Shown here: positions 1 through 8,447 of the stretch, one piece after another | Position numbering within the stretch: the stretch's first letter is position 1 | Layout of the letters: each line of letters begins with the position of its first letter | Program-made: the position numbers and the translations under genes | From: Porphyromonas sp. | GTDB lineage: Bacteria; Bacteroidota; Bacteroidia; Bacteroidales; Porphyromonadaceae | NCBI GenBank assembly: GCA_029983505.1 | Contig: JASBZK010000003.1 | Location: forward strand, 25,888 to 89,887 | DNA length: 64,000 nt | Reading direction: 5' to 3' | The notes under the pieces: model-generated | Seen by the model: only the letters and a program-made list of their open reading frames with translations | Told to the model about the DNA's origin: nothing | The model's database searches: none

Positions 1-741
1 TTTACTGCTATGGAAGTCTATGTCCCCTACAAGGACTACGACTGGATGATGGAGATGACCGAGCAGCTCCTCGAGTACACTGCCCGAAAAGTCAACGGGA
101 CGACAAAAGTAACCGTCCGAGGCCAGGAGATAGACTTCAAGGCTCCGTATCCCCGCATCACGATGACGGACGCGATAAAGGAGCATGCCAACTACGACAT
201 CACCGGCAAAAGCGAAGAAGAGATCCGCGCGGCCTGCAAGGATCGCGGTATGGAAGTGGATGAGACGATGGGCAAAGGTAAGCTCATCGATGAGCTCTTT
301 GGTACGTTTTGCGAACCGAAGTACATCCAGCCTACCTACATTATAGACTACCCGATAGAGATGTCTCCGCTTACGAAGAAGCACCGCTCCAAAGAGGGAC
401 TTACGGAGCGCTTTGAGCTGATGGTCGCCGGCAAGGAGCTTGCGAACGCGTACTCCGAGCTTAACGACCCGATCGATCAGTACGAGCGCTTCCAGGAGCA
501 ATTGAGGCTCTCGGAGAAGGGCGATGATGAGGCGATGTTTATCGACCAAGACTTTATACGCGCGCTTGAATACGGGATGCCGCCTACGAGCGGGATGGGT
601 ATCGGGATGGATCGTCTCGTGATGTACCTTACGGGACAGGACACGATCCAGGAGGTGCTTTTCTTCCCTCAGATGAAACCGGAGCGGCAGAACCCCAACA
701 GCATTTCCGGAGATGCCGAAGAGGAGGCCGGGGAAAAGTAA
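1..741 (+). CDS. lysS: Lysyl-tRNA synthetase, class II (C-terminal part)
   Basis: This is the 3' end of a class II lysyl-tRNA synthetase, which charges tRNA-Lys; the frame is open at base 1, so the start lies outside the window. Class II motif 3 is visible as GMPPTSGMGIGMDRL near the end, followed by a QEVLFFPQMKPE segment typical of LysS. An internal stretch (about residues 60-100 of the visible part, with KSEEEIRAACKDRG) matches the insertion seen in Bacteroidetes LysS. A short acidic tail follows motif 3. gpsA begins 49 bp downstream on the same strand, so the two may be cotranscribed. Confidence 0.96.
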   Translation, partial: FTAMEVYVPYKDYDWMMEMTEQLLEYTARKVNGTTKVTVRGQEIDFKAPYPRITMTDAIKEHANYDITGKSEEEIRAACKDRGMEVDETMGKGKLIDELFGTFCEPKYIQPTYIIDYPIEMSPLTKKHRSKEGLTERFELMVAGKELANAYSELNDPIDQYERFQEQLRLSEKGDDEAMFIDQDFIRALEYGMPPTSGMGIGMDRLVMYLTGQDTIQEVLFFPQMKPERQNPNSISGDAEEEAGEK

Positions 742-790
742 GCCCGAAATCCTCTCCTGCAATTTGATCTAACTGTTTTTAGCTTGAGTT

Positions 791-1828
791 ATGGCTGAAC
801 CACAGAGTCAGCATCTATCCGTTGAGGGGTGGACGCCCGGAAAAATTGTCGTCATAGGGGGAGGAAGCTGGGCTACGGCTTTGGCGAAAATCCTCCTTGA
901 CTCCGGCGTCGGGCGCATAGGCTGGTACTTCCGCTTTCACGACACCGTCAAGAAGTTTAAGCAGGGCCGGCATAATCCGTCGTACCTCACCACCGTTACT
1001 TTCGACACGGATCGGATAGACTTTTATTCGGACATCCACTTGGCGGTGAAGGAGGCGGATACCATCCTTCTTGTCACACCTTCGCCGTACATCCTCGGCA
1101 CTTTTGAGAAGATCAAAAAAGAGGAGATGAGGGGAAAGTTTGTCCTCAATGCGACCAAAGGGATCATCCCGGACAAGTACCGGACGATTTCTTCGTACTT
1201 GAGCGAAGACTTCGACCTGCCTCTGGATATGATCGGAGTCATCAGCGGACCGACTCATGCCGAAGAGGTGGCGCTCGAGAAGACTTCTTACCTCACTGTG
1301 GCGTGCAGTGACGTCAAAAAAGCCGAGACACTCGATAAGGTGCTTACGGCTCCCTATGTGCGTACTTACGTCAGCCTTGACGTCAACGGTATCGAATACG
1401 GTACTGTGCTGAAAAATATCTACGCCGTCGCCGCCGGCATCTGTCAGGGACTAAAGCTGGGGGACAACTTCCAAGCCGTCCTTATCGCCAACGCTGCCGC
1501 GGAAATGGATCGCTTTACTAAAGCACTCTCCACTACGAGGTGTCCGATTACGGACTCCGTATACCTTGGCGACCTGCTCGTCACCTGCTACTCCAAGTAC
1601 AGTCGCAATCGCACGCTCGGTACCTTGCTCGGTCGGGGCTACTCCGTGATGCAGGCGCAGCTTGAGATGGAGATGGTGGCAGAAGGGTACTATGGCGCCA
1701 AGTGCATCCATATCCTGAATAAACAGGTGAAGGCTTTTTTGCCCATAGCAGAAACAGTCTATCAGATCCTGTATCACAAAGAAAATGCCCAAAAAGCCAT
1801 CGACAGACTTGCCGGGCTTATTCACTAA
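791..1828 (+). CDS. gpsA: NAD(P)H-dependent glycerol-3-phosphate dehydrogenase
   Basis: A cytosolic enzyme that reduces dihydroxyacetone phosphate to sn-glycerol-3-phosphate, the backbone for phospholipids. The Rossmann motif VIGGGSWATALAKIL lies at residues 21-35, and the catalytic-lysine region is EYGTVLKNIYAVAAG near residue 205. Length (345 aa) is normal for the family. The gene lies between lysS and pgi, all on the plus strand with gaps of about 50 bp. It links functionally with psd/pssA and plsC elsewhere in the window, which use its product downstream. Confidence 0.95.
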   Translation: MAEPQSQHLSVEGWTPGKIVVIGGGSWATALAKILLDSGVGRIGWYFRFHDTVKKFKQGRHNPSYLTTVTFDTDRIDFYSDIHLAVKEADTILLVTPSPYILGTFEKIKKEEMRGKFVLNATKGIIPDKYRTISSYLSEDFDLPLDMIGVISGPTHAEEVALEKTSYLTVACSDVKKAETLDKVLTAPYVRTYVSLDVNGIEYGTVLKNIYAVAAGICQGLKLGDNFQAVLIANAAAEMDRFTKALSTTRCPITDSVYLGDLLVTCYSKYSRNRTLGTLLGRGYSVMQAQLEMEMVAEGYYGAKCIHILNKQVKAFLPIAETVYQILYHKENAQKAIDRLAGLIH

Positions 1829-1877
1829 CGAAGCATAGAGCTCCACATTATCATAGCATAGAAAATAACTGATTACT

Positions 1878-3236
1878 ATGGCAGAACTAATCAAACTCGA
1901 CTTATCCAACGCACTCGACACCCCGGAGCGTAAAGCCTCTTTTGAGGCTATGATTCCCGAAGCCGGGAAAGCACTCCAATCGCTTTTCGACGGTACGGGC
2001 GAAGGCAACGACTTCCTTGGATGGCTTGACCTTCCCACTTCAATCACGTACAGTTTTCTTGACGACATCAGGGCGACTGCCGAAGTCCTTAGAAAAGACT
2101 GCGAATTTGTCGTCTCTGTCGGCATCGGAGGCTCTTATCTCGGCATTAAATCGACCATAGAAGCGCTTCGGGACAGTTTCGACGCTTACAAAGGTCTCGA
2201 TACGTCCAAGCTCCTCTATGCGGGTAACCAGATCTCCGAAGATTACCTCTATGAGTTGCTCGACCTGCTCCGAGGCAAAAAGTTCGGCATCATCAATATC
2301 AGCAAAAGTGGTACGACGACTGAGCCGGCCATCGCTTTCCGTCTCCTCAAAAATCTCCTCGAGGAGCAAGAGGGTAGGGAGTTTGCGAAGGAACACATCG
2401 TCGCCATCACTGATGAGAAAAAAGGCGCCCTCCGTACACTTGCCGACAAGGAAGGATATAAGACATTCGTCATCCCCGATAATGTGGGGGGACGCTTCAC
2501 CGTGCTTACGCCCGTGGGTCTTCTACCCATCGCGGTAGCCGGGTTGGACATCAAACAGCTTGTCCAAGGTGCCCAAGATATGGAAGAGGCCACTTCTCTG
2601 AAAGTCTCTCCCGACACCAATCCCTCCCTTCGGTATGCAGCCGCACGCAATGTGCTTTACAGAGAAGGTAAAAAGATAGAGATTTTGGCCAACTTTTCGC
2701 CCAAACTCCAATACGTCGGCGAGTGGTTTAAGCAGCTTTTTGCGGAGAGTGAAGGCAAAGACGGCTTGGCCATCTTCCCCGCGTCTGCAAACTTCACCAC
2801 CGATTTGCATTCCATCGGTCAGCTTATCCAACAGGGTGAGCGCAACCTCTTCGAGACAGTCCTTAGCGTGGGAAAAACTTGGCACCAAGTCCTTTTGCCC
2901 GAAGACAAAGAGAACCTCGACGGTCTGAACTATCTCTCGGCTAAGAGAATCGACTTCGTCAATAAGCAGGCTGAGACCGGTACGCTTTTGGCTCACGTGG
3001 ACGGCGGAGTGCCCAATATCCGCATCTCTCTTCCCGAGCTCAACGCCTATTACCTCGGACAGCTTTATTATTTCTTCGAAAAAGCTGTAGGCATCAGTGG
3101 TTATCTGCTTGGGGTCAATCCCTTCAATCAGCCCGGTGTGGAGGATTACAAAGGCAATATGTTTGCCCTCCTCGGCAAACCCGGCTACGAAGAAGCGAGC
3201 AAGGCGATCCAAAAGCGACTCGGTAAGGGTCTTTAA
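1878..3236 (+). CDS. pgi: Glucose-6-phosphate isomerase
   Basis: Interconverts glucose-6-phosphate and fructose-6-phosphate in glycolysis. The short bacterial form (452 aa) is seen, as in Firmicutes and Bacteroidetes. Sugar-phosphate-binding motifs SVGIGGSYLGIKS (about residue 80) and NISKSGTTTEPAIAFR (about residue 140) are present, with the catalytic HSIGQLIQQGERN region near residue 310 and a conserved C-terminal lysine segment. It is followed after 21 bp by the DUF4290 gene. Confidence 0.96.
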   Translation: MAELIKLDLSNALDTPERKASFEAMIPEAGKALQSLFDGTGEGNDFLGWLDLPTSITYSFLDDIRATAEVLRKDCEFVVSVGIGGSYLGIKSTIEALRDSFDAYKGLDTSKLLYAGNQISEDYLYELLDLLRGKKFGIINISKSGTTTEPAIAFRLLKNLLEEQEGREFAKEHIVAITDEKKGALRTLADKEGYKTFVIPDNVGGRFTVLTPVGLLPIAVAGLDIKQLVQGAQDMEEATSLKVSPDTNPSLRYAAARNVLYREGKKIEILANFSPKLQYVGEWFKQLFAESEGKDGLAIFPASANFTTDLHSIGQLIQQGERNLFETVLSVGKTWHQVLLPEDKENLDGLNYLSAKRIDFVNKQAETGTLLAHVDGGVPNIRISLPELNAYYLGQLYYFFEKAVGISGYLLGVNPFNQPGVEDYKGNMFALLGKPGYEEASKAIQKRLGKGL

Positions 3237-3257
3237 TCCTCAAAAAGTCCGATTTGA

Positions 3258-3890
3258 ATGGCTTTAGACAACACTACCTCTCACGGTGACCGCCTGATAT
3301 TCCCCATTTATGGTAGAAATATCCAGGAAATGGTCGAATATTGTGTCTCGATTGAAGACCGGGAAGAGCGACAAAGATGCGCGGAGACGATTGTCCGCAA
3401 GATGGAAAACTTCTCCCCTCTGAATAAAGACCGGGAGGATTACCGCCAAGTGCTCTGGGATCATCTCTTTATCATGAGCGGATTCAGGCTCGACGTGGAT
3501 TTCCCTTATCCGGTCATCAAGGAAGAAGAGTACGGTAAAAAACACTCCGGTCATCTCGATAACGACCACCAATACCGCCCTCAGTTCAGACACTACGGAA
3601 GGGCTGTGGAGCGTATGGTCGCCATCGCTGCTGCCCTCCCGGAGGGTGAAGAGCGCTTGGAGCTCTCCAAAAAAATCGCGATTCAGATGAAAAAGGACTA
3701 CCTCAATTGGAACAGCCGGGGTGTCTCCGACTCCAAGATCTTCACCGAGCTCTATGACCTCTCGAAAGGCAAACTGTATCTCGACGAATTGATGTTCCAC
3801 CTCCCGGAGGCTTCGATGCTGATAGAAGGCACTGCGGCCGCCAAGGGGAAAAAGAACACCAATAACAGAGGTAGAAACAAGAGAAAATAA
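3258..3890 (+). CDS. DUF4290 domain-containing protein
   Basis: A 210-aa cytosolic protein of a Bacteroidetes-specific family (DUF4290) of unknown function. No signal peptide or membrane segment is visible. The body is acidic and helical, and the last 20 residues are strongly basic and Asn/Lys-rich (GKKNTNNRGRNKRK), as if they bind nucleic acid; that is inference. It lies 12 bp upstream of murA and 21 bp downstream of pgi, so it belongs to the pgi-murA-rimM transcription unit. This neighbourhood with murA is what I recall from Porphyromonas and Bacteroides genomes. Confidence 0.85.
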   Translation: MALDNTTSHGDRLIFPIYGRNIQEMVEYCVSIEDREERQRCAETIVRKMENFSPLNKDREDYRQVLWDHLFIMSGFRLDVDFPYPVIKEEEYGKKHSGHLDNDHQYRPQFRHYGRAVERMVAIAAALPEGEERLELSKKIAIQMKKDYLNWNSRGVSDSKIFTELYDLSKGKLYLDELMFHLPEASMLIEGTAAAKGKKNTNNRGRNKRK

Positions 3891-3902
3891 GTACTGCACG
3901 CT

Positions 3903-5213
3903 ATGGCTTCCTTTATCATCGAAGGCGGACGGCACCTCAAGGGGGACATCATCCCGCAGGGTGCGAAAAACGAGGCACTCCAAGTAATTTCGGCGGTTCT
4001 TTTGACTTCCGAAAGGGTCACCATCCACAATATTCCGGACATCCTTGACGTCAAAAACCTCATTTCGCTCCTGATGGATCTCGGTGTAAAGGTGACCAAG
4101 GAAAACGAGGACACGTACACGTTTCAGGCCGATGATGTGAACCTCGATTTTGCCTATTCGCCCTCTTTTTTGGAAAAGAGCCGCAAGCTCCGGGGGTCTG
4201 TCCTCCTCATAGGTCCCTTGCTCGGTCGTTTCGGAAAAGCCTCCATCACCAAGCCGGGAGGAGACAAGATCGGTCGTAGGAGGCTCGACACCCATTTTAT
4301 AGGGTTTATGGATCTCGGAGCGCGGTTCCACAATGACCCCGAGAGGGAACTCTTCACCATCGAGTCTCCCGGCGGACTGAGAGGGTGCTATATGCTTCTC
4401 GGTGAAGCCTCTGTGACCGGTACCGCAAATATCATTATGGCGGCAGTCCTTGCCTCCGGCACCACGACCATATACAATGCCGCGTGCGAGCCCTATATCC
4501 AGCAACTCTGCAAGCTCCTGGTGAAAATGGGTGCGAAGATTAGCGGTATCGGCAGTAATCTGCTTACGATCGAAGGGGTGGACAGTCTCGGTTCTGCCGA
4601 GCATACGATCCTTCCGGATATGATCGAAGTAGGGAGCTTCATCGGTATGGCAGCCGTGACGCAGTCCGAGATGACCATCAAAAACGCCTTTGTCAAAGAG
4701 CTCGGCATCATCCCGTCCACTTTCCGAAAGCTCGGTATCGTGCTCGAAGAGAGGGGCGAGGATCTCTATATCCCTGCGCAGGAGCATTACGAGATCGAGA
4801 ACTTTATGGACGGCTCCATACTCACCATCGCCGACGCCCCTTGGCCGGGACTTACTCCTGACCTCATCAGTGTCCTGCTCGTGACGGCAACCCAAGCCGA
4901 GGGCAGTGTACTCATCCATCAGAAGATGTTTGAGTCCCGCCTCTTTTTCGTGGACAAACTTATCGACATCGGTGCCCAAATCATTCTCTGCGATCCTCAC
5001 CGCGCTACCGTAATCGGACTTAACCATAGGTTTAAGTTCCGCCCTGCCGTGATGGAGTCGCCCGATATCCGTGCCGGCATCGCGCTCCTTATCGCTGCTA
5101 TGTCTGCCGGTGGGACTTCCCGCATCAATAACATCGAACAGATAGACCGCGGTTACCAAAACATCGAAGGACGGCTCAATGCCATAGGCGCGTCCATCTC
5201 CAGAGTAGACTAA
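3903..5213 (+). CDS. murA: UDP-N-acetylglucosamine 1-carboxyvinyltransferase (Asp-type MurA)
   Basis: Transfers enolpyruvate from PEP to UDP-GlcNAc, the first committed step of peptidoglycan synthesis. The 436-aa protein has the full inside-out alpha/beta barrel, with QGAKNEAL near residue 20 and a C-terminal RGYQNIEGRL. The loop that normally carries the catalytic, fosfomycin-alkylated Cys (GGC in E. coli) reads KPGGDKIGRRRLDTH, with Asp at residue 121. Asp at this position is known to give fosfomycin insensitivity in other bacteria. rimM starts 4 bp after the stop codon. Confidence 0.96.
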   Translation: MASFIIEGGRHLKGDIIPQGAKNEALQVISAVLLTSERVTIHNIPDILDVKNLISLLMDLGVKVTKENEDTYTFQADDVNLDFAYSPSFLEKSRKLRGSVLLIGPLLGRFGKASITKPGGDKIGRRRLDTHFIGFMDLGARFHNDPERELFTIESPGGLRGCYMLLGEASVTGTANIIMAAVLASGTTTIYNAACEPYIQQLCKLLVKMGAKISGIGSNLLTIEGVDSLGSAEHTILPDMIEVGSFIGMAAVTQSEMTIKNAFVKELGIIPSTFRKLGIVLEERGEDLYIPAQEHYEIENFMDGSILTIADAPWPGLTPDLISVLLVTATQAEGSVLIHQKMFESRLFFVDKLIDIGAQIILCDPHRATVIGLNHRFKFRPAVMESPDIRAGIALLIAAMSAGGTSRINNIEQIDRGYQNIEGRLNAIGASISRVD

Positions 5214-5217
5214 AGGA

Positions 5218-5742
5218 ATGTACGACATCCCTAAACTATTCCCGTATGGGTTCATCCGCAAGACGCACGGACACAAAGGTGAAGTCATCATAGAGCTTGA
5301 GGACGAGAATCTCTTCGACCTCGACCCCGATTTCCTGTTCGTCGAAATCGAGGGTATCCGGATTCCGTTTGCCGTGGACTCCCTCAGGGGCGTTCCTGAG
5401 AGGCTGATCTGCAAGTTTGAGCAAGTCTCAACGGAAGAGGAGGGCGAACGGTTCAGGGGTGCGCGGCTCTTCATTCCCGAGGAAAGTCTTTCGGAAGCGG
5501 AAGATGCGGACGACGGGGAGGATATGGACATCATAGGCCTCAAGGTAGTTCATCCCAAGGGCGGTCTCCTTGGCGAGATCGTAGATATTGACGACTCCAC
5601 AGAGAACGAACTTTTGCTCGTCAAGAGGGATTCCGATGGTCGTGAGGTGCTTCTGCCTTTTGTCTCCGAGTGGGTTCAATTTGTGGACGAGAAAAAAGGG
5701 GAACTCTTCTACGACTATCCCGAAGAGCTCACGGAGATGTGA
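5218..5742 (+). CDS. rimM: Ribosome maturation factor RimM
   Basis: An assembly factor for the 30S subunit head that binds S19 during 16S rRNA maturation. The N-terminal RimM beta-barrel (GFIRKTHGHKGEVIIELED, residues 11-29) and the C-terminal PRC-barrel (IGLKVVHPKGGLLGEIVDI onwards) are both present in 174 aa. It closes the pgi-DUF4290-murA-rimM cluster. The hairpin at 5815-5855, followed by a T run, is the likely terminator. Confidence 0.94.
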   Translation: MYDIPKLFPYGFIRKTHGHKGEVIIELEDENLFDLDPDFLFVEIEGIRIPFAVDSLRGVPERLICKFEQVSTEEEGERFRGARLFIPEESLSEAEDADDGEDMDIIGLKVVHPKGGLLGEIVDIDDSTENELLLVKRDSDGREVLLPFVSEWVQFVDEKKGELFYDYPEELTEM

Positions 5743-5769
5743 CCGGGGGTAGGAGGGGGTAAAAAGTCC

Positions 5770-5849
5770 GGTACGTACCGAGCGTTTCTTTTCGGCCGTA
5801 CCGACGTGTGAAGATAGGTCTGTATCTCGCTTCCTTGAGATACAGGCCT
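5770..5849. repeat. Four-box 23-bp-pitch intergenic element, copy A
   Basis: Four 11-bp boxes begin at 5770, 5793, 5816 and 5839, exactly 23 bp apart, with orientations + - - +. The first contains the perfect palindrome GGTACGTACC. The last two face each other (GGTCTGTATC and GATACAGGCC) and form a hairpin. It sits between rimM and the tRNA-Gly promoter. The rest of the gap (5743-5982) holds only that promoter. Confidence 0.85.
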
Positions 5850-5855
5850 ATTTTT
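5815..5855 (+). terminator. Intrinsic terminator after rimM (made from repeat copy A)
   Basis: The 14-bp arms 5815-5828 and 5837-5850 pair with one G-U wobble around an 8-nt loop, and five T residues follow at 5851-5855. The stem is built from boxes 3 and 4 of the intergenic element. Confidence 0.7.
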
Positions 5856-5916
5856 GTGCGCCCTCCTGTGTAAAGGTTGTGAAAATAAGAATTGACCGGA
5901 ATTAAGCCGGACATAT

Positions 5917-5948
5917 TTTGTGGAATTGAAATTTTTGTGGTAACTTTG
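5917..5948 (+). promoter_or_regulatory. Bacteroidetes-type promoter for the tRNA-Gly/tRNA-Leu unit
   Basis: A -33 TTTG (5917-5920) and a -7 TAACTTTG (5941-5948) are separated by 20 bp, an almost perfect match to the Bacteroidetes housekeeping consensus (TTTG, 19-21 bp, TAnnTTTG). It lies 34 bp before tRNA-Gly. Confidence 0.85.
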
Positions 5949-5982
5949 CACCACGTCAGAAGAGAAATAGGCGTGATTGTTT

Positions 5983-6055
5983 GCGGAAGTAGCTCAGTTG
6001 GTAGAGCACAACCTTGCCAAGGTTGGGGTCGCGGGTTCGAGTCCCGTCTTCCGCT
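5983..6055 (+). tRNA. tRNA-Gly (anticodon GCC)
   Basis: A full 73-nt cloverleaf: acceptor arms GCGGAAG and CTTCCGC with discriminator U, anticodon stem CAACC/GGTTG around the loop TTGCCAA (anticodon GCC), and a T-loop GTTCGAGTC. The 3' CCA is not encoded. It is the first gene behind the promoter at 5917-5948. Confidence 0.96.
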
Positions 6056-6089
6056 CTTTTTTGTATCCATACGCTAAAGAGATAATGAA

Positions 6090-6175
6090 GCCCGGATGGT
6101 GGAATGGTAGACACGAAGGACTTAAACTCCTTTGACCCGAATACGGTCGTGCGGGTTCAAGTCCCGCTCCGGGTA
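6090..6175 (+). tRNA. tRNA-Leu (anticodon UAA)
   Basis: An 86-nt class II tRNA with the long variable arm typical of tRNA-Leu. Acceptor arms GCCCGGA and TCCGGGT pair (one G-U), and the anticodon stem AAGGA/TCCTT encloses CTTAAAC (anticodon TAA in DNA). The 3' CCA is not encoded. It lies 34 bp after tRNA-Gly and shares its promoter. Confidence 0.95.
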
Positions 6176-6177
6176 CG

Positions 6178-6225
6178 AAAAAATAGAAGACCGGTAGTCG
6201 ATGGGCTACCGGTCTTCTATTTTTT
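6178..6225. terminator. Strong bidirectional intrinsic terminator
   Basis: Arms 6178-6197 and 6206-6225 are perfect 20-bp complements around an 8-nt loop. A run of A opens one side and a run of T closes the other, so it can end both the tRNA transcript (+) and the convergent recR operon (-). Confidence 0.92.
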
Positions 6226-6241
6226 CGTAATGAGTAAGGGC

Positions 6242-6862
6242 TCAGCCGCGGAGCGTGGAGGAGAAATCGATACGGTTCTCTATGGAGCGCCCAAGCGTGA
6301 CCTCATCCGCGTACTCGAGGTCGTCCCCCATCGGTACTCCGCGGGCTATGACCGTGATTTTGACATCCAAGTCCCGCAGCAGTCTGTAGATGTAAAAGTT
6401 TGTCGTGTCGCCTTCCATCGTCGTACTGAGTGCAAGAAGTACCTCAGTAATACCTTCGTCTCGGACACGATCAGGCAGATCGCTTAGAAAGAGGTCATTC
6501 GGTCCCAGTCCGTCAATGGGCGAGATGAGCCCGCCAAGGACGTGGTAGCGCCCGTGGAAATGCCCTGTGCGCTCTATGGCCATCACATCGCGGATATTCT
6601 CCACGACGCAAATAATGGCATCATCGCGCCTCGTATCTCGGCAGATGGGGCATACCGGATCATCACTGATGTTGTGGCAACGCTCGCAGAAGTGGATCTG
6701 ATCGACGAAGCTATTAAGGTCATCGGTGAGGCTGTGGGTAAAGCTCTTTTCCTGCTTCAGTAGAAAAAGGGCGAGTCTGAGGGCCGTCTTCCTGCCGACG
6801 CCGGGTAGCCCCGCAAAGGCATCAACGGCCTTTTGCAAAAGAAGAGAGTAACCTTCGTTCAT
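6242..6862 (-). CDS. recR: Recombination mediator RecR
   Basis: Acts with RecO and RecF to load RecA on gapped DNA. The 206-aa protein has the helix-hairpin-helix (AFAGLPGVGRKTALRLAL, residues 15-32), a C4 zinc finger with Cys 59, 62, 71 and 74, and a Toprim domain beginning near residue 82 (CVVENIRDVMAIE). Its start codon overlaps the lptB stop by 4 bp, so it is the last gene of the parC-to-recR operon. The terminator at 6178-6225 follows. Confidence 0.96.
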   Translation of the reverse strand: MNEGYSLLLQKAVDAFAGLPGVGRKTALRLALFLLKQEKSFTHSLTDDLNSFVDQIHFCERCHNISDDPVCPICRDTRRDDAIICVVENIRDVMAIERTGHFHGRYHVLGGLISPIDGLGPNDLFLSDLPDRVRDEGITEVLLALSTTMEGDTTNFYIYRLLRDLDVKITVIARGVPMGDDLEYADEVTLGRSIENRIDFSSTLRG

Positions 6863-7611
6863 TTGCCCTCGGCTACATCAAAAGTCTTACGTCGAAGCAC
6901 GAAATCGCGACCGAGGTATTTCTCCCGTACGATTTCATTATTCGCAAGGTCCTCGGCAGTTCCTTCAAAAAGCACTTTCCCCTCAAAAAGGAGGTATGCA
7001 CGGTCGGTGATGGAGAGGGTTTCGTTCACGTTATGGTCCGTGATGAGAATGCCGATGTTTTGGGTCTTCAGCTTCGCCACGATCGATTGGATGTCTTGGA
7101 CAGCGATGGGGTCCACACCCGCAAACGGCTCATCGAGCATAATGAATTTTGGGTCAATCGCGAGGCAGCGTGCGATTTCGGCGCGTCTTCGCTCTCCACC
7201 GGAGAGGCGTTCGCCCTCATTCTTGCGCACCTTATGGAGACCAAATTCGTCGATAAGCGACTCGAGCTTGGCGTGCTGCTCATCCTTAGAGAGTCCCGTC
7301 ATTTCGAGGACGGAGAGGATATTGTCTTCTACCGTCATCTTTCGGAATATGGACTCCTCTTGCGCCAGGTACCCGATCCCCAGACGCGCCCGCTTGTATA
7401 TAGGCTCGTCCGTGATCTCCCTGTCATCGATGAAGATACGTCCGTGATTAGGCATTACAAGCCCCACCGTCATATAGAATGTGGTGGTCTTCCCCGCTCC
7501 GTTGGGACCGAGCAGTCCCACGATTTCTCCCTGAGAGACATCTATGGAGACGTGGTTGACGACGGTACGGCTCTTATATTTCTTCACCAAGTCTTCGGTA
7601 CGCAACTTCAT
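6859..7611 (-). CDS. lptB: LPS export ABC transporter ATP-binding protein LptB
   Basis: The cytoplasmic ATPase that powers LPS extraction from the inner membrane with LptFG. Walker A GPNGAGKTT is at residues 35-43, then the Q-loop YLAQEES, signature LSGGERRRAEIARCLA and Walker B FIMLDEPFAGVDP, with an LptB-type C-terminal extension. At 250 aa it has the usual length. It lies 24 bp downstream of lpxH, so a lipid A enzyme and an LPS exporter share one transcript. Confidence 0.94.
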   Translation of the reverse strand: MKLRTEDLVKKYKSRTVVNHVSIDVSQGEIVGLLGPNGAGKTTTFYMTVGLVMPNHGRIFIDDREITDEPIYKRARLGIGYLAQEESIFRKMTVEDNILSVLEMTGLSKDEQHAKLESLIDEFGLHKVRKNEGERLSGGERRRAEIARCLAIDPKFIMLDEPFAGVDPIAVQDIQSIVAKLKTQNIGILITDHNVNETLSITDRAYLLFEGKVLFEGTAEDLANNEIVREKYLGRDFVLRRKTFDVAEGK

Positions 7612-7635
7612 ATCTTTCCTTTCGCACTCATATTT

Positions 7636-8430
7636 TCAATACATAGGAGACACCTCATCCTCCTCAAACTGATTGAGGACAAAAGTCTCTCCATCCCATT
7701 CCCCATAGCTGTAATAGTGAAGCCAATCGCCGAGAATCACGACGCGCGTCTGCCGCGTGATCATCAAGTCGAGAAGCAAATGACGATGCCCGAAGATGAA
7801 AAAATCCGGTGCATCATTTCCCAGCTTCTTTGTCTCGCTCTTGGCAAAAAGAGTGAGGTACTCCTCATTCTCGCCCCGATACGGCATAATGGGATAGCGC
7901 TCCGTGCCTTTCTTCCTACTGTGTCTGCTCCAAGACTGTGCGAAGCGCACAGTAAGGTCGGGATGCAGGAGACTGTACAGTTTCTGCGCCCACCGCGCGT
8001 GAAACACTTTTCGGAGAAAAAGGTAACGCTTATTCTCTGTCTCAAACTCGTCCCCATGGGCGATAAAAAAGCTTTTGCCCAAAATCTCCATCCGGGCAGC
8101 TTCCCGATGAAGCGTAAAGCCTATCTCCCGCTCGAGGTACCCGAAGAGCCAGATATCGTGATTGCCGGTGAAGTAATGGATCTCAACGCCCGCATCCGAG
8201 AGCTCGGCGAGGGCGCCTAAGAGACGAATAAAGCCCTGAGGCGCTACCGTCTTGTACTCAAACCAGTAATCAAAAATATCACCAACGAGGATGAGCATGG
8301 CGGCGTCTTCCCTGATCGACTTCAGCCACCGCACCACTCGGCGTTCCCGCTCCCCGGGGTCCCCTTGTGACGGCGACCCGAGGTGCATATCCGAAGCGAA
8401 ATAGACCTTGCGGCGTGGCGTGTCCGACAT
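7636..8430 (-). CDS. lpxH: UDP-2,3-diacylglucosamine diphosphatase, LpxH-like
   Basis: A calcineurin-like phosphoesterase that cleaves UDP-2,3-diacylglucosamine to lipid X in lipid A synthesis. The metal-binding set is visible: SDMHLG (Asp14, His16), VGDIFDYWFEYK, TGNHDIW, AHGDE and a C-terminal FGHRH. The 264-aa length and the FDYWFEY sequence fit LpxH-type enzymes of Bacteroidetes rather than generic phosphoesterases. Gaps are 17 bp to the DUF59 gene upstream and 24 bp to lptB downstream. Confidence 0.88.
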   Translation of the reverse strand: MSDTPRRKVYFASDMHLGSPSQGDPGERERRVVRWLKSIREDAAMLILVGDIFDYWFEYKTVAPQGFIRLLGALAELSDAGVEIHYFTGNHDIWLFGYLEREIGFTLHREAARMEILGKSFFIAHGDEFETENKRYLFLRKVFHARWAQKLYSLLHPDLTVRFAQSWSRHSRKKGTERYPIMPYRGENEEYLTLFAKSETKKLGNDAPDFFIFGHRHLLLDLMITRQTRVVILGDWLHYYSYGEWDGETFVLNQFEEDEVSPMY

Positions 8431-8447
8431 CGTGTGAAGGGCGTATA

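Noticed and set aside
3264..5543. 759-codon open frame on the minus strand
   Set aside because: It lies wholly antisense to the DUF4290, murA and rimM genes. It has no recognisable domain and exists because of codon bias on the plus strand.
5729..6070. 113-aa minus-strand ORF containing RRDSNPRPQPWQGCALP
   Set aside because: This is the well-known false protein made by translating the antisense of tRNA-Gly, not a gene.
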